DNA from: Bacteroidota bacterium
GTDB taxonomy: Bacteria; Bacteroidota; Bacteroidia; AKYH767-A; 2013-40CM-41-45
Direction: 5' to 3'
Assembly: GCA_004295015.1 (NCBI GenBank)
Contig: SHNE01000055.1
Location: forward strand, 1-64,000
DNA: 64,000 nucleotides
The translations under genes and the position numbers were made by a program. The notes under the pieces are model-generated. The model was not told where the DNA came from. It saw only the letters and a list, made by a program, of their open reading frames with translations, and did no database searches. How positions within the stretch are numbered: the first letter of the stretch is position 1; every line of letters starts with the position of its first letter. This document shows, piece by piece, positions 29,173 to 37,697 of the stretch.

Positions 29173-29736
29173 ATGAAACGTAGAAAATTTGTTCTCGCTA
29201 CACTTGCTTTATATCCGATGAGTCTTCTCGCCAAAATGAAACCTTCATTTCTAAATGAGATTGGCAAAAGCTTTAAAGTAAAATCCGGAGAAGCCAGATT
29301 TGGGGAACACTATAAAATGAGAGGCGTTACACTCAATACCCTTGATATTAAAATTTCCTCTAAAGATACCGATGGTTCTTTGGCCATGTTCGAGCAAATC
29401 GGGGAAACACTCAATGGTGGTCCGCCTTTACATATTCATCTTTATCAGGATGAATTCTTTTATGTTGTAGAGGGAAATTATCACTTCCGTGTTGGTGAAG
29501 ATTTTTATAATCTCACGGTGGGGGACACCATTTTTCTTCCCAGAAATGTTCCACACGCATTTACTCAATTAACAGAAAAAGGTAAAATGATCGTTTCGTA
29601 TTTTCCGGCAGGAAAAATGGAAGCTTTTTTTAAACTTACCTCTTCCTGGTCGGGGCCTCCTTCAAAAGAAGAAATAAATCAGGCCTTCCTTGATCATGAT
29701 ATGAAAGTTGTAGGCCCTCCTTTAGCCGGAGAATAA
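29173..29736 (+). CDS. Exported cupin-domain protein
   Basis: Protein of 187 residues with a single conserved beta-barrel (cupin_2) domain at about 50-145: GGPPLHIHLYQDEFFYVVEG carries the metal-binding His-x-His and Glu, and VGDTIFLPRNVPHAFTQL supplies the third His. The N-terminus (KRRKF followed by a short hydrophobic segment) resembles a twin-arginine or short export signal; the cleavage site is unclear. Cupins of this type range from dioxygenases to sugar-binding proteins, so no reaction is assigned. It starts 42 bases after the Reg_prop gene and may be co-transcribed with it. Confidence 0.82.
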   Translation: MKRRKFVLATLALYPMSLLAKMKPSFLNEIGKSFKVKSGEARFGEHYKMRGVTLNTLDIKISSKDTDGSLAMFEQIGETLNGGPPLHIHLYQDEFFYVVEGNYHFRVGEDFYNLTVGDTIFLPRNVPHAFTQLTEKGKMIVSYFPAGKMEAFFKLTSSWSGPPSKEEINQAFLDHDMKVVGPPLAGE

Positions 29737-29824
29737 TTTTAAAAAACTATTAATATTTAATGGTATGAACCAAACAGATTATACTGAAAAAATAATTTGT
29801 TCAATCGTCTATCCTCCTTAAGAG

Positions 29825-30817
29825 CTATACCAATAATAATTCAGAATACCTTCCTCTTACCTGTTCAAGTATGTCGTGAATTTCATCAATAGACTCCGTT
29901 GTAACTAATCGGGTTCTATATTCTTTGAAATGGTCCAGGCCCTTGAAGTAATTGGTATAATGACGACGCATCTCAAAAATTCCAACACGCGGGCCTTTCC
30001 ATTCTATTGATTTGTCCAGGTGAATGCGACAAACATCCACACGATCATTAATCCCCGGAGCTGATAACTTTTCACCTGTCTTAATAAAATGTTTTATCTC
30101 ATTAAATATCCATGGGTATCCGATGCTTGCACGACCTATCATCAATCCGTCAACACCATAACGTTCACGCAAAAGTTTTGCCGTCTCGGGTGAATCAACA
30201 TCTCCATTCCCAAAAATAGGAATGTGCATTCGCGGATTCTTTTTGATCTCTCCGATCAAGGTCCAGTCGGCAGGTCCCTTATACATTTGCTTGCGGGTTC
30301 TTCCGTGAACAGACAAAGCTTTTATCCCGATATCCTGAAGTCGTTCAGCAACTTCAACAATATTCTTTGTGCTTTCGTCCCAACCAAGTCTCGTCTTTAC
30401 TGTAACCGGAAGCTTAACAGCCTTCACAATCTCTTCCGTCATCTTCACCATCTTCGGTATGTCTTGCAACAAAGCAGCACCGGCACCTTTGCAGGCAACT
30501 GCTTTTACCGGACAACCATAATTGATGTCTATCAGATCAGGTTTAACAGCTTCTGCAATCAGAGCTGCTTCCCGCATTGATCCTATGTCTCCTCCGAATA
30601 ACTGTATGCCTATAGGTCTTTCGTATTCAAAAATATCCAGCTTATGTACGCTCTTCGCTGCATCGCGAATCAAGCCTTCGCTGGAAATAAACTCGGTGTA
30701 CATCATATCGGCGCCATGCTGCTTGCATACATAACGGAAAGGAGGATCGCTCACGTCTTCCATTGGTGCCAGCAAGAGAGGAAACTCTCCCAGATCGATA
30801 TGTGCTATTTTAGCCAA
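29825..30817 (-). CDS. dusB: tRNA-dihydrouridine synthase B
   Basis: FMN-dependent enzyme of 330 residues that reduces uridine to dihydrouridine in tRNA D-loops. Visible family blocks: LLLAPMEDVSDPPFR (flavin-barrel start), DINYGCPVKAV with catalytic Cys102, GAGAALLQD, VKTRLGWD, LSVHGRTRKQMYKG, IFGNGDVDSPE and MIGRASIGYPWIF, which is typical of DusB. Length fits the family (about 320-330). The gene is divergent from the CPBP protease gene; its promoter candidate (30910-30940) overlaps that gene's 5' end. Confidence 0.95.
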   Translation of the reverse strand: MAKIAHIDLGEFPLLLAPMEDVSDPPFRYVCKQHGADMMYTEFISSEGLIRDAAKSVHKLDIFEYERPIGIQLFGGDIGSMREAALIAEAVKPDLIDINYGCPVKAVACKGAGAALLQDIPKMVKMTEEIVKAVKLPVTVKTRLGWDESTKNIVEVAERLQDIGIKALSVHGRTRKQMYKGPADWTLIGEIKKNPRMHIPIFGNGDVDSPETAKLLRERYGVDGLMIGRASIGYPWIFNEIKHFIKTGEKLSAPGINDRVDVCRIHLDKSIEWKGPRVGIFEMRRHYTNYFKGLDHFKEYRTRLVTTESIDEIHDILEQVRGRYSELLLV

Positions 30818-30876
30818 TTGTTGCTGAATTATTCTGTTTTTAGACTAATTTCCTTCAAACTGCTAAGGGAATTCAA

Positions 30877-31863
30877 GTGATGAAGCCTGAAGAAAACTTA
30901 TCTTCGCGGCAAAGGTACGACACAATGAGTTTCAAGGCAATCTGGGCGAACAATACGCCGTATTCAAAATTTTTAATTTCTGTAGGAATCATCCTGATCT
31001 CCGCAGTTTTCTTCACTCTCATCGGCACGTTTCTGGCATCCGTGATATTTGGCGTAGACACAGCCCAACTGGCCTCATTGATGACAAATCTTGAAAACCC
31101 TTCAAATATCAAGGTTTTAAAAATGATGCAGACCGTTTCGGCTATCGGAACCTTTATCGTTCCACCTTTTGTCCTGGCATGGCTATTTCATCCTGCTCCT
31201 CTATCTTTCTTATCGATCGATAAAAAACCGGCAACTACAGCATCATTCATGATTATTGCCATGCTCATGTTGGCAATACCATTAATCAATCATTTGGGTG
31301 AACTGAATAGTTACTTCCACCTGCCTTCTGCTTTAAAAGCTGTAGAAGATTGGATGAAGTCCTCTGAAGAACAAGCGGCAAGAATAACAGAAGCTTTTCT
31401 GATTATGACTAGTCCATCTGAATTAATTTTTAATTTATTCATGATTGCATTAATCCCTGCTATAGGGGAGGAGTTGCTCTTTAGAGGCATCGTTCAAAAT
31501 ATTTTTTCCTCTTGGTTAAAAAATAATCACGCAGCTGTTTGGTTGTCGGCCATATTATTTAGTGCCATGCACATGCAGTTCTATGGATTTATTCCAAGAC
31601 TGATGCTTGGTGTGATGTTGGGTTATCTTTTGGTATGGAGTGGCAATATTTGGTGGCCGATACTGGCGCATTTTGTAAACAATGCAGCAGCAGTCATTTT
31701 CACTTACCTCTTTCAAAACAACCTGACCGGCTTCGATCCCGATAAAATTGGTGTCGGTGCAGATCAGGTGATGACCGTTATGCTCAGTCTGTCTTTTACA
31801 GCAATCTTACTTTTCTTGCTGCATAAAGAAGGACGTAAAAATCGATTGCTTTCAGAGGAATGA
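30877..31863 (+). CDS. CPBP-family intramembrane metalloprotease
   Basis: Membrane protein of 328 residues with about seven to eight hydrophobic segments. The CPBP/Abi motifs are present in order: EELLFRG (motif 1, near residue 200), the HMQFYGFIPR region with its His (motif 2) and HFVNNAAA (motif 3). This is a glutamic-type intramembrane protease related to CAAX prenyl endopeptidases; bacterial members cleave membrane peptides, and some take part in bacteriocin immunity. The start is uncertain: ATGs at 30877, 30880 and 30925 are in frame. The dusB promoter covers 30910-30940, so the shorter form beginning MSFKAIW is quite possible. Substrate unknown. Confidence 0.88.
   Translation: MMKPEENLSSRQRYDTMSFKAIWANNTPYSKFLISVGIILISAVFFTLIGTFLASVIFGVDTAQLASLMTNLENPSNIKVLKMMQTVSAIGTFIVPPFVLAWLFHPAPLSFLSIDKKPATTASFMIIAMLMLAIPLINHLGELNSYFHLPSALKAVEDWMKSSEEQAARITEAFLIMTSPSELIFNLFMIALIPAIGEELLFRGIVQNIFSSWLKNNHAAVWLSAILFSAMHMQFYGFIPRLMLGVMLGYLLVWSGNIWWPILAHFVNNAAAVIFTYLFQNNLTGFDPDKIGVGADQVMTVMLSLSFTAILLFLLHKEGRKNRLLSEE
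30910..30940 (-). promoter_or_regulatory. Promoter for dusB
   Basis: Reading the minus strand, TTG (30940-30938), a 20-base spacer and TACCTTTG (30917-30910) match the Bacteroidota housekeeping promoter TTG-N17-23-TAnnTTTG. A transcript would start near 30903, about 85 bases before the dusB ATG. The element lies inside the first codons annotated for the divergent CPBP gene. Confidence 0.7.
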
Positions 31864-31876
31864 TTATCTACCTTTG
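31846..31876 (+). promoter_or_regulatory. Promoter for tRNA-Ser
   Basis: TTG (31846-31848), a 20-base spacer and TACCTTTG (31869-31876) form a full Bacteroidota promoter that overlaps the 3' end of the CPBP gene. The start site would be near 31883, about 44 bases before the tRNA. Confidence 0.8.
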
Positions 31877-31879
31877 TCG

Positions 31880-31911
31880 CCCTTAAGATGGAAAAACTCC
31901 GGTTTTTAAGG
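31880..31911 (+). other. Hairpin in tRNA-Ser leader
   Basis: Inverted repeat between the promoter and the tRNA: CCCTT (31880-31884) pairs with AAGGG (31907-31911), and AAAAAC with GTTTTT around a TCCG tetraloop, leaving a 7-base bulge. No T-tract follows, so it is not a classical terminator of the upstream protease gene. It could be a processing signal in the pre-tRNA leader; that is inference. Confidence 0.45.
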
Positions 31912-31926
31912 GAATAACACAGTACG

Positions 31927-32013
<87 letters not shown>

Positions 32014-32016
32014 GTC

Positions 32017-32188
32017 GGTCGCTGAAGCGACCTTCGGCGGACAAGGTCCGCTGAAGGTTGCGTAAGCGATCCTCGGTCGCCGTAGCAACCGTTCGTTGCG
32101 TAGGAGATCCTTGGTCGCCATAGCAACATTTCGTTGCGTAGGCGATCCTTGGTCGCCATAGCAACATTTCGTTGCGTAGGCGACTAAA
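32017..32188. repeat. Palindromic 38-bp tandem repeat array
   Basis: Three tandem copies of a 38-base unit start at 32075, 32113 and 32151; the last two are identical over their first 33 bases, and the first differs at a few positions. A diverged, longer copy (32017-32074) precedes them. Each unit is itself an inverted repeat: GTCGCC pairs with GGCGAC/T and GCAAC with GTTGC around ATTTC. The array begins 5 bases after the tRNA-Ser and ends directly at a terminator, so it is probably transcribed with the tRNA as a string of hairpins. Frames on the minus strand through it (such as LRNEMLLWRPRIAYAT) are an artefact of the repeats. Confidence 0.88.
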
Positions 32189-32223
32189 CAAAAAAGGTTC
32201 GGAATTATTCCGAACCTTTTTTG
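32189..32223 (+). terminator. Terminator of the tRNA-Ser/repeat unit
   Basis: Near-perfect stem of about 15 bp (AAAAAAGGTTCGGAA pairing with TTCCGAACCTTTTTT), a TTA loop and a T-run on the plus strand. It stops transcription after the tRNA and the repeat array; the A-tract at the other end may let it act in both directions. Confidence 0.9.
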
Positions 32224-32332
32224 TTTTATATTTTCCGGTTAGTGGCCCCTGAATTCGCTTAGAAACTCACCAACAGCAAAAAACTTATTAAATGCGGTTG
32301 TCAATTGTTCCGGGCATTTTTATTTTTATAAA

Positions 32333-32578
32333 ATGTGGACAGTATACATTCTCAAATGCAGTGATAACACTTACTATACCGGCTGTACTCATGATTTGAA
32401 CGAACGATTAAAAAGACATCATAAAGGTCAGGTCGCTTATACCTCTCCACGCCTTCCTGTTGAGCTTGTTCATCATTCTGTTTTTTATGACAAGTATAAA
32501 GCTTATGAATTCGAAAAATATTTAAAGTCGGGATCGGGAAGGGCTTTTGCTAAAAAGAGACTTTACTCATTTAGCTGA
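32333..32578 (+). CDS. GIY-YIG domain protein (UPF0213-like)
   Basis: Small protein of 81 residues, almost entirely one GIY-YIG nuclease fold. VYILKCSDNTYYTGCT carries the two signature strands (here VYI and YTG), the catalytic Arg follows in NERLKRH, and the Glu lies in AYEFEKYLKSGSGR. Stand-alone proteins of this size (UPF0213/YhbQ type) are common; some have nuclease activity, but a cellular role is not established. It is transcribed independently, 110 bases after the terminator. The ATG at 32333 is consistent with the family N-terminus (MWTVYIL). Confidence 0.88.
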   Translation: MWTVYILKCSDNTYYTGCTHDLNERLKRHHKGQVAYTSPRLPVELVHHSVFYDKYKAYEFEKYLKSGSGRAFAKKRLYSFS

Positions 32579-32828
32579 TTAAAATCACTGGCGAATTATT
32601 TAGTTTTAGCTTACCGGTATCAACCAGGTATACTCCTCGCTCTGGGAAAAAAGCATGCAGCCACTATTCATGGGTGTTATTAATTATTAGGGAGAATTTT
32701 AATCCCTGATATTATTTATTAAAGGCTATCCATATATTGCTAACCTAATTGCATTTAGAGTAATTGAAGAATCACCTTAGTTGATCAAGAAACAAATTTT
32801 ACTTTTTTATACGTTAATTTTTAACAAA

Positions 32829-34637
32829 ATGAATATTCCAATGAGGTTAGCCATTATTCTTTTCTTTTTCATTATAAAATTTTGTTCTGCGCAACCTGAG
32901 ATACTTAAAAATATCTGTAATCTGGATTCTATGAAAACTTTGGATGGGCAAGAGGTTTTATGGATTGCTGATGAAGCTCCCTCCTTTCCCGGCGGGGAAT
33001 TGAAATTAAAAAGTTTTATTAATAAGGAGTTTAAATACGCTTCTAAGAAGGAACAGTGGGCAAAAGAATTGGTTCTTACCTTACTCATAGATAGTAAAGG
33101 ATATATCAGACACTACTGTATCCGTGAATCTGAGTTTATAAACACCGACATGCGTGAGAGTCTCGAACAGGAGGCTTTAAGAGTTGTTTCAAAAATGCCC
33201 AGATGGACTCCTGCCTTGCATGCCGGGAAAGCCGTTCCCGCTTTCTTCAATTTATCATTTCTGGAGAACAAAGGCAATAGGCAAAGTCTGCAATTTAGTT
33301 CTTCTGAAAAATTTCAGCAGGGAGAAATTAAGGATGGATATAAGGTAGGGGTATGGAGTTACTATGATATTAATCCGGAAAAAACGGTTCTTAAAGTTGA
33401 TTATGATAGTGGAAAACTATTGTATCTGATTCAAGATACGACAGATTACATAATCAAGTCAGGGGGGAATTGGATCAGTTCCAAACTCGACATTCAACCG
33501 AGATTCATCGGTAGCATGAATGAGTTTTATAATATTATCACTGCTCAATTATACTACCCTCTTCTTGCAAGAACCAGACACACTTCGGGACAATTCTACC
33601 TCTCATTCGAGATTGACACATTGGGCTCTATAGGAAATATAGAAATAATCAATGACATTGGAGACGGCTGCTCAACTGAAGCAATTCGCGCATTGAAACA
33701 TATTCCAAATTTATGGATCCCCGCTCAAAAGAAGAATGAAAAATACAGCTCCAGATTTATTCTGCCTTTCAACTTTATTTTAAAATCCGGGGCAAAATAT
33801 TTTTCGGCAAGTTGGAACACAGCTATCTCTGATTCAATTTATTCCAAGGGAAAACTTCTGAATACAATTTTTATTGGCGCATCGGCAATCCACGGCAAGG
33901 ACACAGTAGAGAGTGGCAAGCAAGATGAATTAATCCTTCCACATGTTGATCCAGATAAAAAAGTATATCAAACAGTTGAGGAAGTTCCAAGTTTCCCCGG
34001 GGGTGAGGGTGAAATGTTTTCATTCATTTTAAAAAACACAATTTATCCTCCAAGTGCTATGGAACATGGAATTCAAGGAAGGGTATATGTAAGGTTTGTC
34101 GTGGACACGATGGGAATTATTTTGGACGCGAAAGTTATAAAGGGAATTGGTGGTGGCTGTGATGAAGAAGCACTTCGCGTAGTTAATTCAATGCCTGTCT
34201 GGCAACCAGGTCGACAGGAAGGGAAAATCGTTCAGGTTCAATATACGCTACCTATCAGTTTCACCATGGAGGTACTTCCTAAAAGGGAAGAAGATTTTAT
34301 ACTTGACACCTATAGTTTTAATTCAACATTACGATTTCAAATTGATAGAATCGTGAAGGATGATTTTAATAGAGGAAACACCATGGATTATTCTGTTGGA
34401 GAAAATAATTTAACGCTGATGTTTAGCATTGACGAAAATGGACAGCCGGGTAATTTTCAGCCACTCAACACCTGGGGCAGACAATTTATCGGATCAATTA
34501 CCAGGGCTATTCGAACACAAGTTGACTTTCCAAAACAGACAAAAACCATGTACTTCCATCTTATGATGCGATTCAACGAAGGTCATATGTATAATTACAA
34601 TTTTATTCTTTCAGAAAAACGAGAGCATACTTTTTAA
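32829..34637 (+). CDS. Secreted multi-TonB_C-domain protein
   Basis: Protein of about 602 residues. The ATG at 32829 (or 32841) yields a signal peptide ending CSAQ; a TTG at 32781 only adds a further stretch. Three TonB C-terminal-type domains are visible: near 50-145 (FPGGELKLKSFI ... MPRWTPA), 235-320 (FYLSFEIDTLGSIGNIEI) and 375-480, the clearest (FPGGEGEMFSFILKNTIYPP, VRFVVDTMGIILDAKVIKG, GGGCDEEALRVVNSMPVW). The last 110 residues may be a fourth decayed copy (LTLMFSIDENGQPGNF). Between the first two lies a short MORN-like GYKVGVWSYYD. No TonB proline-rich spacer exists, so transport energisation is unlikely; periplasmic scaffolding is a guess. Confidence 0.82.
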   Translation: MNIPMRLAIILFFFIIKFCSAQPEILKNICNLDSMKTLDGQEVLWIADEAPSFPGGELKLKSFINKEFKYASKKEQWAKELVLTLLIDSKGYIRHYCIRESEFINTDMRESLEQEALRVVSKMPRWTPALHAGKAVPAFFNLSFLENKGNRQSLQFSSSEKFQQGEIKDGYKVGVWSYYDINPEKTVLKVDYDSGKLLYLIQDTTDYIIKSGGNWISSKLDIQPRFIGSMNEFYNIITAQLYYPLLARTRHTSGQFYLSFEIDTLGSIGNIEIINDIGDGCSTEAIRALKHIPNLWIPAQKKNEKYSSRFILPFNFILKSGAKYFSASWNTAISDSIYSKGKLLNTIFIGASAIHGKDTVESGKQDELILPHVDPDKKVYQTVEEVPSFPGGEGEMFSFILKNTIYPPSAMEHGIQGRVYVRFVVDTMGIILDAKVIKGIGGGCDEEALRVVNSMPVWQPGRQEGKIVQVQYTLPISFTMEVLPKREEDFILDTYSFNSTLRFQIDRIVKDDFNRGNTMDYSVGENNLTLMFSIDENGQPGNFQPLNTWGRQFIGSITRAIRTQVDFPKQTKTMYFHLMMRFNEGHMYNYNFILSEKREHTF

Positions 34638-34651
34638 TCCATAAAAAACAA

Positions 34652-35167
34652 TTACTTCTCTTCCTTCTTTTTAAAATCCAGCGATACAGAATTCACGCAG
34701 TAACGGAGTCCGCTGGATGTAGGGCCATCATCAAATAAATGGCCTAAGTGTGAGCCGCAATTAGCACAAAGAATTTCTGTTCGTATCATACCCAGGGTTC
34801 GGTCTTCCTTCTTAATTATTTTTCCCCCGGCAATTTCCTCATCGAAACTTGGCCAGCCGCAAGATGATTCAAATTTCATGTCAGAATTAAAAAGTTCATT
34901 GCCACAAGCAGCACACACATACATTCCCTTTTCTTTGTGTATATTATATTTTCCTGTGAAGGGCCTCTCAGTTCCCTTCAACCTCAACACCTCATATTGT
35001 TCAGGACTAAGAATTTTTTTCCACTCTTCCTCTGTGCGTTGTACCGGCATCTCTTTTATGTTTATAGTATCGTTATCGGTTTCGTTTTGGGTTACCTGGC
35101 CTGAATCCTGAGCACAGGAAATGTTAAGAGAAATAATTGCTGCGAATATAAAGGGGCTTGCTTTCAT
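34652..35167 (-). CDS. msrB: Peptide methionine-(R)-S-oxide reductase lipoprotein
   Basis: Repairs methionine-R-sulfoxide in proteins. The 171-residue precursor has a lipobox with Cys18 (NISC), so it is anchored in the cell envelope, and an MsrB domain from about 45. Zinc ligands are C85/C88 (CAACGNELF) and C134/C137 (CANCGSHLGH). The catalytic C157 lies in GLRYCVNSVSLDF, and C103 in CGWPSF is a likely resolving cysteine. It is the last of a series of same-strand genes and converges on the multi-TonB_C gene with 14 bases between stops. Confidence 0.95.
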   Translation of the reverse strand: MKASPFIFAAIISLNISCAQDSGQVTQNETDNDTINIKEMPVQRTEEEWKKILSPEQYEVLRLKGTERPFTGKYNIHKEKGMYVCAACGNELFNSDMKFESSCGWPSFDEEIAGGKIIKKEDRTLGMIRTEILCANCGSHLGHLFDDGPTSSGLRYCVNSVSLDFKKKEEK

Positions 35168-35242
35168 AGGCTCTAAAACAAATCAATCTCCTAAAAGTTT
35201 ATTTCATGATTCCCGAATAATCGTTAATTAAATGCTAATTTT

Positions 35243-35752
35243 TTATTCCAGTCCAAGCATTGCCCTAAAACTTTCCTTTCCTTCCGGCAATTTTTTCAGG
35301 TTCTCAATCAACAAAATCGCACGGTCTATTCTTTTCTGGCTGTTCTTTACTGTTGACACATAATGAATAATATATCGTTGCTTACCAGCTGTCAATCGAT
35401 CAAATCGCTTTTTTCCATCTTTGTCCTGCTTAAATAGTTCCAAAAGTTCCGGTGGAACTTCCATGCCATATTTACTTGGATCAGGTTTTAGGAGAACCTG
35501 TACCACATCGCCATCTTTTACCCCAACCTCTTTCATCCGTTTCAAATTAAAACTAATATAGCCGCTTCCATTTCCTAAGGCAACAATGCCTCCTTGAAAA
35601 GTGATTGCATTATTCACGGTACATAATAATCTAACATTGAACTTTCCCCCGATTTTTTTTATAATCGACGGAGGCACCTCCAGGTAGCGCATAGAAACAA
35701 GATGCTCCAGTTTTTTGATTTGTATATGATATTGTATCTTGAACTTCTGCAT
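35243..35752 (-). CDS. DUF1905 / OmdA (YdeI-like) protein
   Basis: Cytoplasmic protein of about 169 residues from the ATG at 35752, the more probable start, since the longer frame adds no motif. The N-terminal half fits DUF1905 (HLVSMRYLEVPPSIIKKIGG, GYISFNLKRMKEVGVKDGD). The C-terminal part fits the OmdA family ('bacteriocin-protection, YdeI or OmpD-associated'): LTAGKQRYIIHYVSTVKNSQKRIDRAI. Family members lack a defined reaction. It stands between an outer-membrane barrel gene and msrB on the same strand with gaps of 60-75 bases, so shared transcription is possible. Confidence 0.8.
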   Translation of the reverse strand: MQKFKIQYHIQIKKLEHLVSMRYLEVPPSIIKKIGGKFNVRLLCTVNNAITFQGGIVALGNGSGYISFNLKRMKEVGVKDGDVVQVLLKPDPSKYGMEVPPELLELFKQDKDGKKRFDRLTAGKQRYIIHYVSTVKNSQKRIDRAILLIENLKKLPEGKESFRAMLGLE

Positions 35753-35812
35753 TATAAAAACAAATGGCAGGTTATGACTCGTATTCACTAAGAAGGTTTC
35801 TTAGCGAGTTTA

Positions 35813-36583
35813 TCAGCTATCAAATCTTTTTCTAATCGGGGGAATGTCTTTCTTTATCCGAAAAGCAAATCCAAGAGTAACATTCACCACTTCGATTTTC
35901 CGTTGAAAGGACGTTATAAAGTCCTGCCCATAACTTGTATTAATCACGACATCAATAAACTTCGGATTGGTTTTTAGATAATCCGCATTCAACAGAAGTG
36001 CAATCCGATCCGAAACATTAAATCTGAAACTTCCTCCTAGTCCATAGCCGAAACCTATTCCTGCTCCGATCTGTTGCTCATCCCATCTGTTGCTGAAGCC
36101 TTCCTTATATGATGCCTTAATCCTTGGTGATAAAGCTGTTAGTATACCTACAAGGGCTCGTGGTTCCAATATTACTTTTCCTCCTGAACCTAATGGGATC
36201 GATGCAAATCCCCCTACGAGAAATCCTGACATGCCCCAGCTGTCCGCATCAACTGAAGTGTATCTTCTATTGGTGCCTGCAAGGTTGGAGCTGGTATTCA
36301 GTGCATTTAAAAAGCCTGATTCGTCTAAGGAGTTTGATTGAATTAATACCATAGCGGTAAGTCCAAAATTGGATGCAATACGATAGGCGAAATTTAAATT
36401 CAAGGCCACGCCGGGTTTTGCAAACCCCGCACCTCCTTCTTCCGAACTGTTGTTTGCAAAATCGCCCTGTGGCAGACTTGCGCCAATCGAAAATCCTGCA
36501 TAACCCTTTCGACTTTCATATTGTGCATAGGATGCAGGCAGAGTCGCAGCAAGAAAAAGTATTATCAAAAAAAAGGTTCTCAT
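35813..36583 (-). CDS. Outer-membrane beta-barrel protein
   Basis: Outer-membrane protein of about 256 residues. The ATG at 36583 gives a signal peptide ending SYAQ. The mature part shows alternating strands with Gly-rich turns (GYAGFSIGASLPQGDFAN, GAGIGFGYGLGGSFRFNVSD, VNVTLGFAFRI), the layout of small 8-strand barrels (OmpA/OmpW/outer membrane protein beta-barrel families). It ends with a basic tail, not the usual terminal aromatic residue. Ligand or transport role unknown. It follows the asparaginase gene by 32 bases on the same strand. Confidence 0.78.
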   Translation of the reverse strand: MRTFFLIILFLAATLPASYAQYESRKGYAGFSIGASLPQGDFANNSSEEGGAGFAKPGVALNLNFAYRIASNFGLTAMVLIQSNSLDESGFLNALNTSSNLAGTNRRYTSVDADSWGMSGFLVGGFASIPLGSGGKVILEPRALVGILTALSPRIKASYKEGFSNRWDEQQIGAGIGFGYGLGGSFRFNVSDRIALLLNADYLKTNPKFIDVVINTSYGQDFITSFQRKIEVVNVTLGFAFRIKKDIPPIRKRFDS

Positions 36584-36615
36584 ATACCGTTGCACTAAAT
36601 GTTTTTTGAAAATTG

Positions 36616-37641
36616 TTATATAACTTTACTCATCTCTCCACGTAAATCTTTTTGAAACAGTTTTCTTACTTCAAGCGCTTTTAGGTTTTGTCCGAATAAA
36701 AACATCAGCTTGGCTAAAGCCGCTTCAGTGGTAATGTCTCCGCCACTTATCACGCCAATTTCTTTCAAATGAATACTGGTTTCATACTTGCCCTGTTCAA
36801 CAGCTCCGCCTCCGCATTGAGAAACATTAACAATCATCACTCCTCGCTTTATTGCCTGTTGCAAGACTCCGATAAACTTTTTATCCGTTGGAGCATTGCC
36901 ACTTCCAAAGGTTTCCAAAACAAGAGCTTTCAGGTTTTTTGTTTTTAATGTCGAATCAATCACTTCAACATTTATTCCGGGATATATTTTGATCAGAGCT
37001 ATATTCGCATCCAACTTTTTATGAACCAATAATTTCCCGGTTGATTTCTTTCTTATAACGTCTGTATTGACAACAATGTGGACACCTGTTTCAGCCAATA
37101 TGGGATAGTTATAAGATTCAAAAGCGTCAAATTTACTGGAGGTATATTTTTCAGATCGGTTTCCTCTGAAAAGCTGACTGCTGAAATAAATGCACACCTC
37201 CGGAATTACTGTATCGCTTGCAGCCAACTGAATCGTAGTGATCAGGTTTCTTTTTGCATCGGTGCGAATGGCTCCCAATGGGAGTTGAGATCCGGTGAAG
37301 ATTACCGGTTTGGAAAGGTTCTCCAACATAAAACTCAATGCGGAGGCTGTATAAGCCATTGTATCTGTACCATGCAATACAACAAATCCATCATATTGAT
37401 TGTATTTCTTTTCAATGACCATGGCGAGCTCAACCCAAAAGGAGGGTTGTACATTCGAAGAGTCAATCGGGGATTTAAAAGCAAAATAATCAATCTTACA
37501 ATTCAGGTGATTTAACTCCGGTATCTGATCAGTAATGGCACCGAAATCAAAGGGCACCAGTGTCTTGCTACGGTGCGAATGCATCATACCTATCGTTCCG
37601 CCGGTATATATAATCAGTAGTTTCTTTGCTTTCATCTTCAT
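36616..37641 (-). CDS. ansA: Type I L-asparaginase
   Basis: Hydrolyses asparagine to aspartate and ammonia in the cytoplasm. The 341-residue protein has no signal peptide, as expected for type I. The first catalytic Thr (T16) is in YTGGTIGMM; the second motif is LHGTDTMAYTASA with T92-D93; RTDAKRNL supplies the Lys. Other family blocks are PVIFTGSQLPLGAIR and VLETFGSGNAP. ATGs at 37641 and 37635 are both possible. It lies 56 bases after tatD and before the beta-barrel gene on the same strand. Confidence 0.93.
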   Translation of the reverse strand: MKMKAKKLLIIYTGGTIGMMHSHRSKTLVPFDFGAITDQIPELNHLNCKIDYFAFKSPIDSSNVQPSFWVELAMVIEKKYNQYDGFVVLHGTDTMAYTASALSFMLENLSKPVIFTGSQLPLGAIRTDAKRNLITTIQLAASDTVIPEVCIYFSSQLFRGNRSEKYTSSKFDAFESYNYPILAETGVHIVVNTDVIRKKSTGKLLVHKKLDANIALIKIYPGINVEVIDSTLKTKNLKALVLETFGSGNAPTDKKFIGVLQQAIKRGVMIVNVSQCGGGAVEQGKYETSIHLKEIGVISGGDITTEAALAKLMFLFGQNLKALEVRKLFQKDLRGEMSKVI

Positions 37642-37697
37642 ACAAACATCTGTTAACTTAGGCTCTAGTCGAAAAAATATACTTCTCAGATTCTTCC

